Positions 6,356 through 7,622 of a stretch of 7,622 nt of DNA are shown here, one piece after another. The stretch comes from Candidatus Segetimicrobium genomatis (GTDB taxonomy: Bacteria > Sysuimicrobiota > Sysuimicrobiia > Sysuimicrobiales > Segetimicrobiaceae). Where the stretch lies: contig VBAN01000124.1 in the NCBI GenBank assembly GCA_005882445.1, positions 1 through 7,622 of the forward strand. The letters are read 5' to 3'. The notes under the pieces were generated by a model, which was not told the DNA's origin, made no database searches, and saw nothing but the letters and a program-made list of their open reading frames with translations. The position numbers and the translations under genes are program-made. Every line of letters begins with the position of its first letter. Positions within the stretch are counted from its first letter, which is position 1.

Positions 6356-7405
6356 AGCGACTCCCCGTGTACATGTCGATGTGGTGCGCGAGCCAGCGCT
6401 GCTCCCGGTCGTCGCCCGAGCCGGGCGCCTCCAGCCGGGCCTCCGTGTAGAACAGGCCCATGTCCACCAGGTAGGCGAGGTACAGGGGCGCGAGATGGGC
6501 CTGCCACTCGGGCCACAGGGCGGCGATGAGGTCGTGTGGCCGGCCGCGGGACGGGTGGTAGGGTCGTCCGGCGAGCGCCGCCTGCATGGCCTGGAAGTGG
6601 AAGACGTCGTACAGCGGACCCGAGTGTTCCAGGGGGTGAAATCCCGGTGGGCGATGGAAAGCGGCAGGATTCCCGGCCCCAGGCGCTCCGCAAGAAGGTT
6701 CAGCGCATTCCGGCAGCGGAGAGCCCACTCGACGGACATCCGGGGCGTCAGGCGGCGGACCGCGGCCGCCATTCGGGCCCACATGGCGCTGGCCAGAAAC
6801 GGCCTCTTCTCGACGAACGCATCGTGCAGCCGCCGGAGGAACTCGGCGTGCTGCTCCCCGAACCGGCTCGGGCCCATTCGACCGGTCCCCGCCGTGGTGA
6901 CCAGCACCTGCGCGCCGTCCCAGCGGAACCAGGCCAGCACCCCGGGCACTCTGCCGCGCAGGGCGCCGGCCGTCGACAGGCGCAGGAGGGTCGCCTGCTC
7001 GCGCTCCAGCGATGCTTGGGCCGGGGCGTGGACGGCGATCTTCGCATACGCAGGAACGCGGCCTCCGGACGTGATCACCTCCGCGGTCAGCTTTCGGTAG
7101 GCGCCCGAGGTGCCGATGCAGAAGGCCAGGCGCACGTCCGGCTCCCCCAGCGCCCCCGCCAGCTCCCGTTCCAGCGGGCCGACATCACACCAGAGCCGCC
7201 GGCCGCCGAGCCAGGCCGCGGGGAGGCTCCGTCCCAGCAACCCCCTCACTCCGCTCTGGCCGAAGGCGCTCATGCTGGGGCGGCGGAGCGCGGGGTCCGC
7301 GGGCAGGAGCCAGCCGGATCTGTGCCGGCTGGGGCGGAGGAGGTAGGGTCTCCCCGTCCCATCCAGGTTCGGCCTCAGGATCGAGCTGAAGGGGAGGGCG
7401 TCCAT
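6342..7405 (-). pseudogene. Aminoglycoside phosphotransferase-fold kinase, frameshifted with loss of the DFG-like motif
   Basis: A small-molecule kinase of the APH/choline-kinase fold, of the type found in polysaccharide clusters; the phosphate acceptor is unknown. ATG 7405 opens a frame with AYAKIAVHAPAQASLEREQA (ATP-binding Lys122 and a helix-C Glu near 134-136) and IAHRDFTPWN at 251-260, the catalytic loop with Asp255 and Asn260. Beyond Arg262 (base 6620) this frame becomes low-complexity noise. The family sequence continues in another frame as GPLYDVFHFQAMQAALAGRP and on to RWLAHHIDMYTGSRCAVA, ending in TAG at 6342. Relatives have about 16-18 residues between these parts, reading like LFVFDWEYA, which supply the second metal-binding Asp. 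The join thus combines a deletion with a frame change. The start overlaps the upstream gene by 31 bases; GAGG lies 11 bases before the ATG. The product is probably inactive. Confidence 0.77.
6361..6366 (-). promoter_or_regulatory. Ribosome binding site setting the GTG start of the glycosyltransferase
   Basis: GGGGAG on the coding strand, then TCGCT, then GTG at 6355-6353. The site lies inside the 3' end of the kinase gene, which ends at 6342, so translation of the two genes is probably coupled. It identifies the start even though the same frame is open far upstream, where it carries the first part of the kinase. Confidence 0.65.
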
Positions 7406-7622
7406 GAAAGGGGCAACCTCAGTCTCTGCGCCGTCCGCGCGCTCAGATGGCGCTGGATGATCTGCTGCACGGTCCCCGCCACCTCATCCAGCGGCTGCGA
7501 GGCGTCCACGACATGCCCGCCGCACAACCCTCGCACCAGCGAGACGTAGGCGCCGCGTTGCCGGATCGCCTCGTCGAGATGTGGCGCCTGTCAGGCGCAC
7601 TCACGGGCCTGAACGTCAACTC
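7375..7622 (-). pseudogene. 3' end of a thymidylate-kinase-like gene, 5' part broken or outside the window
   Basis: In the frame ending at TGA 7375-7377, the text HLDEAIRQRGAYVSLVRGL, GGHVVDASQPLDEVAGTVQQ and IIQRHLSARTAQRL resembles the C-terminus of P-loop kinases annotated as thymidylate-kinase-like in exopolysaccharide loci, where VVDAS-x-P-x-x-E-V is typical. The P loop would lie outside the window. The same frame has a TGA at 7591-7593, just upstream of the recognisable part. Either the upstream coding sequence is in another frame, or the last 30 bases at the edge are damaged. Nothing recognisable appears in that short stretch in any frame. The gene overlaps the start of the phosphotransferase-fold kinase by 31 bases, so the two were probably co-translated. 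Identification rests on about 60 residues only. Confidence 0.55.

Overview
The window is about two-thirds GC, and every gene I can support lies on the minus strand, so transcription runs from high to low coordinates. No rRNA, tRNA, transposase, integrase or CRISPR array is visible. Nothing fixes the taxon. The high GC, SBBP beta-propeller repeats, CocE-type hydrolase and exopolysaccharide-type kinase and glycosyltransferase would suit an uncultivated soil or subsurface bacterium.

Right part (7622 to about 5595): a compact set of surface-polysaccharide genes, all damaged. In order of transcription they are the 3' end of a thymidylate-kinase-like gene, an aminoglycoside-phosphotransferase-fold kinase, a family 2 glycosyltransferase, and the C-terminal piece of a right-handed beta-helix protein. 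The first three overlap by 31 and 14 bases, as in a translationally coupled operon. The kinase has lost its second catalytic motif and changes frame. The glycosyltransferase lacks a central block, changes frame, and then runs directly into beta-helix sequence.

Middle part (5531 to 2133): a closely spaced set of a DUF1445/YcsI-family protein, a formamidopyrimidine-DNA glycosylase (mutM/fpg) and an intact CocE/NonD-family alpha/beta hydrolase. The DUF1445 frame runs into the start of fpg and has an atypical tail.

Left part (2132 to 1): a 128-base gap with a clear inverted repeat, then a secreted SBBP-repeat beta-propeller protein that continues past the left edge. Its signal-peptide region and its repeat body lie in different frames, separated at a run of four T on the coding strand.

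The most striking observation is a shared pattern. Nearly every gene except the CocE hydrolase appears to have lost one or more short internal blocks (about 13 to 40 codons), often with microhomology or a frame change at the join. This could be real gene erosion by short deletions or collapse during assembly. I do not see a clear new multi-gene defence or metabolic system.
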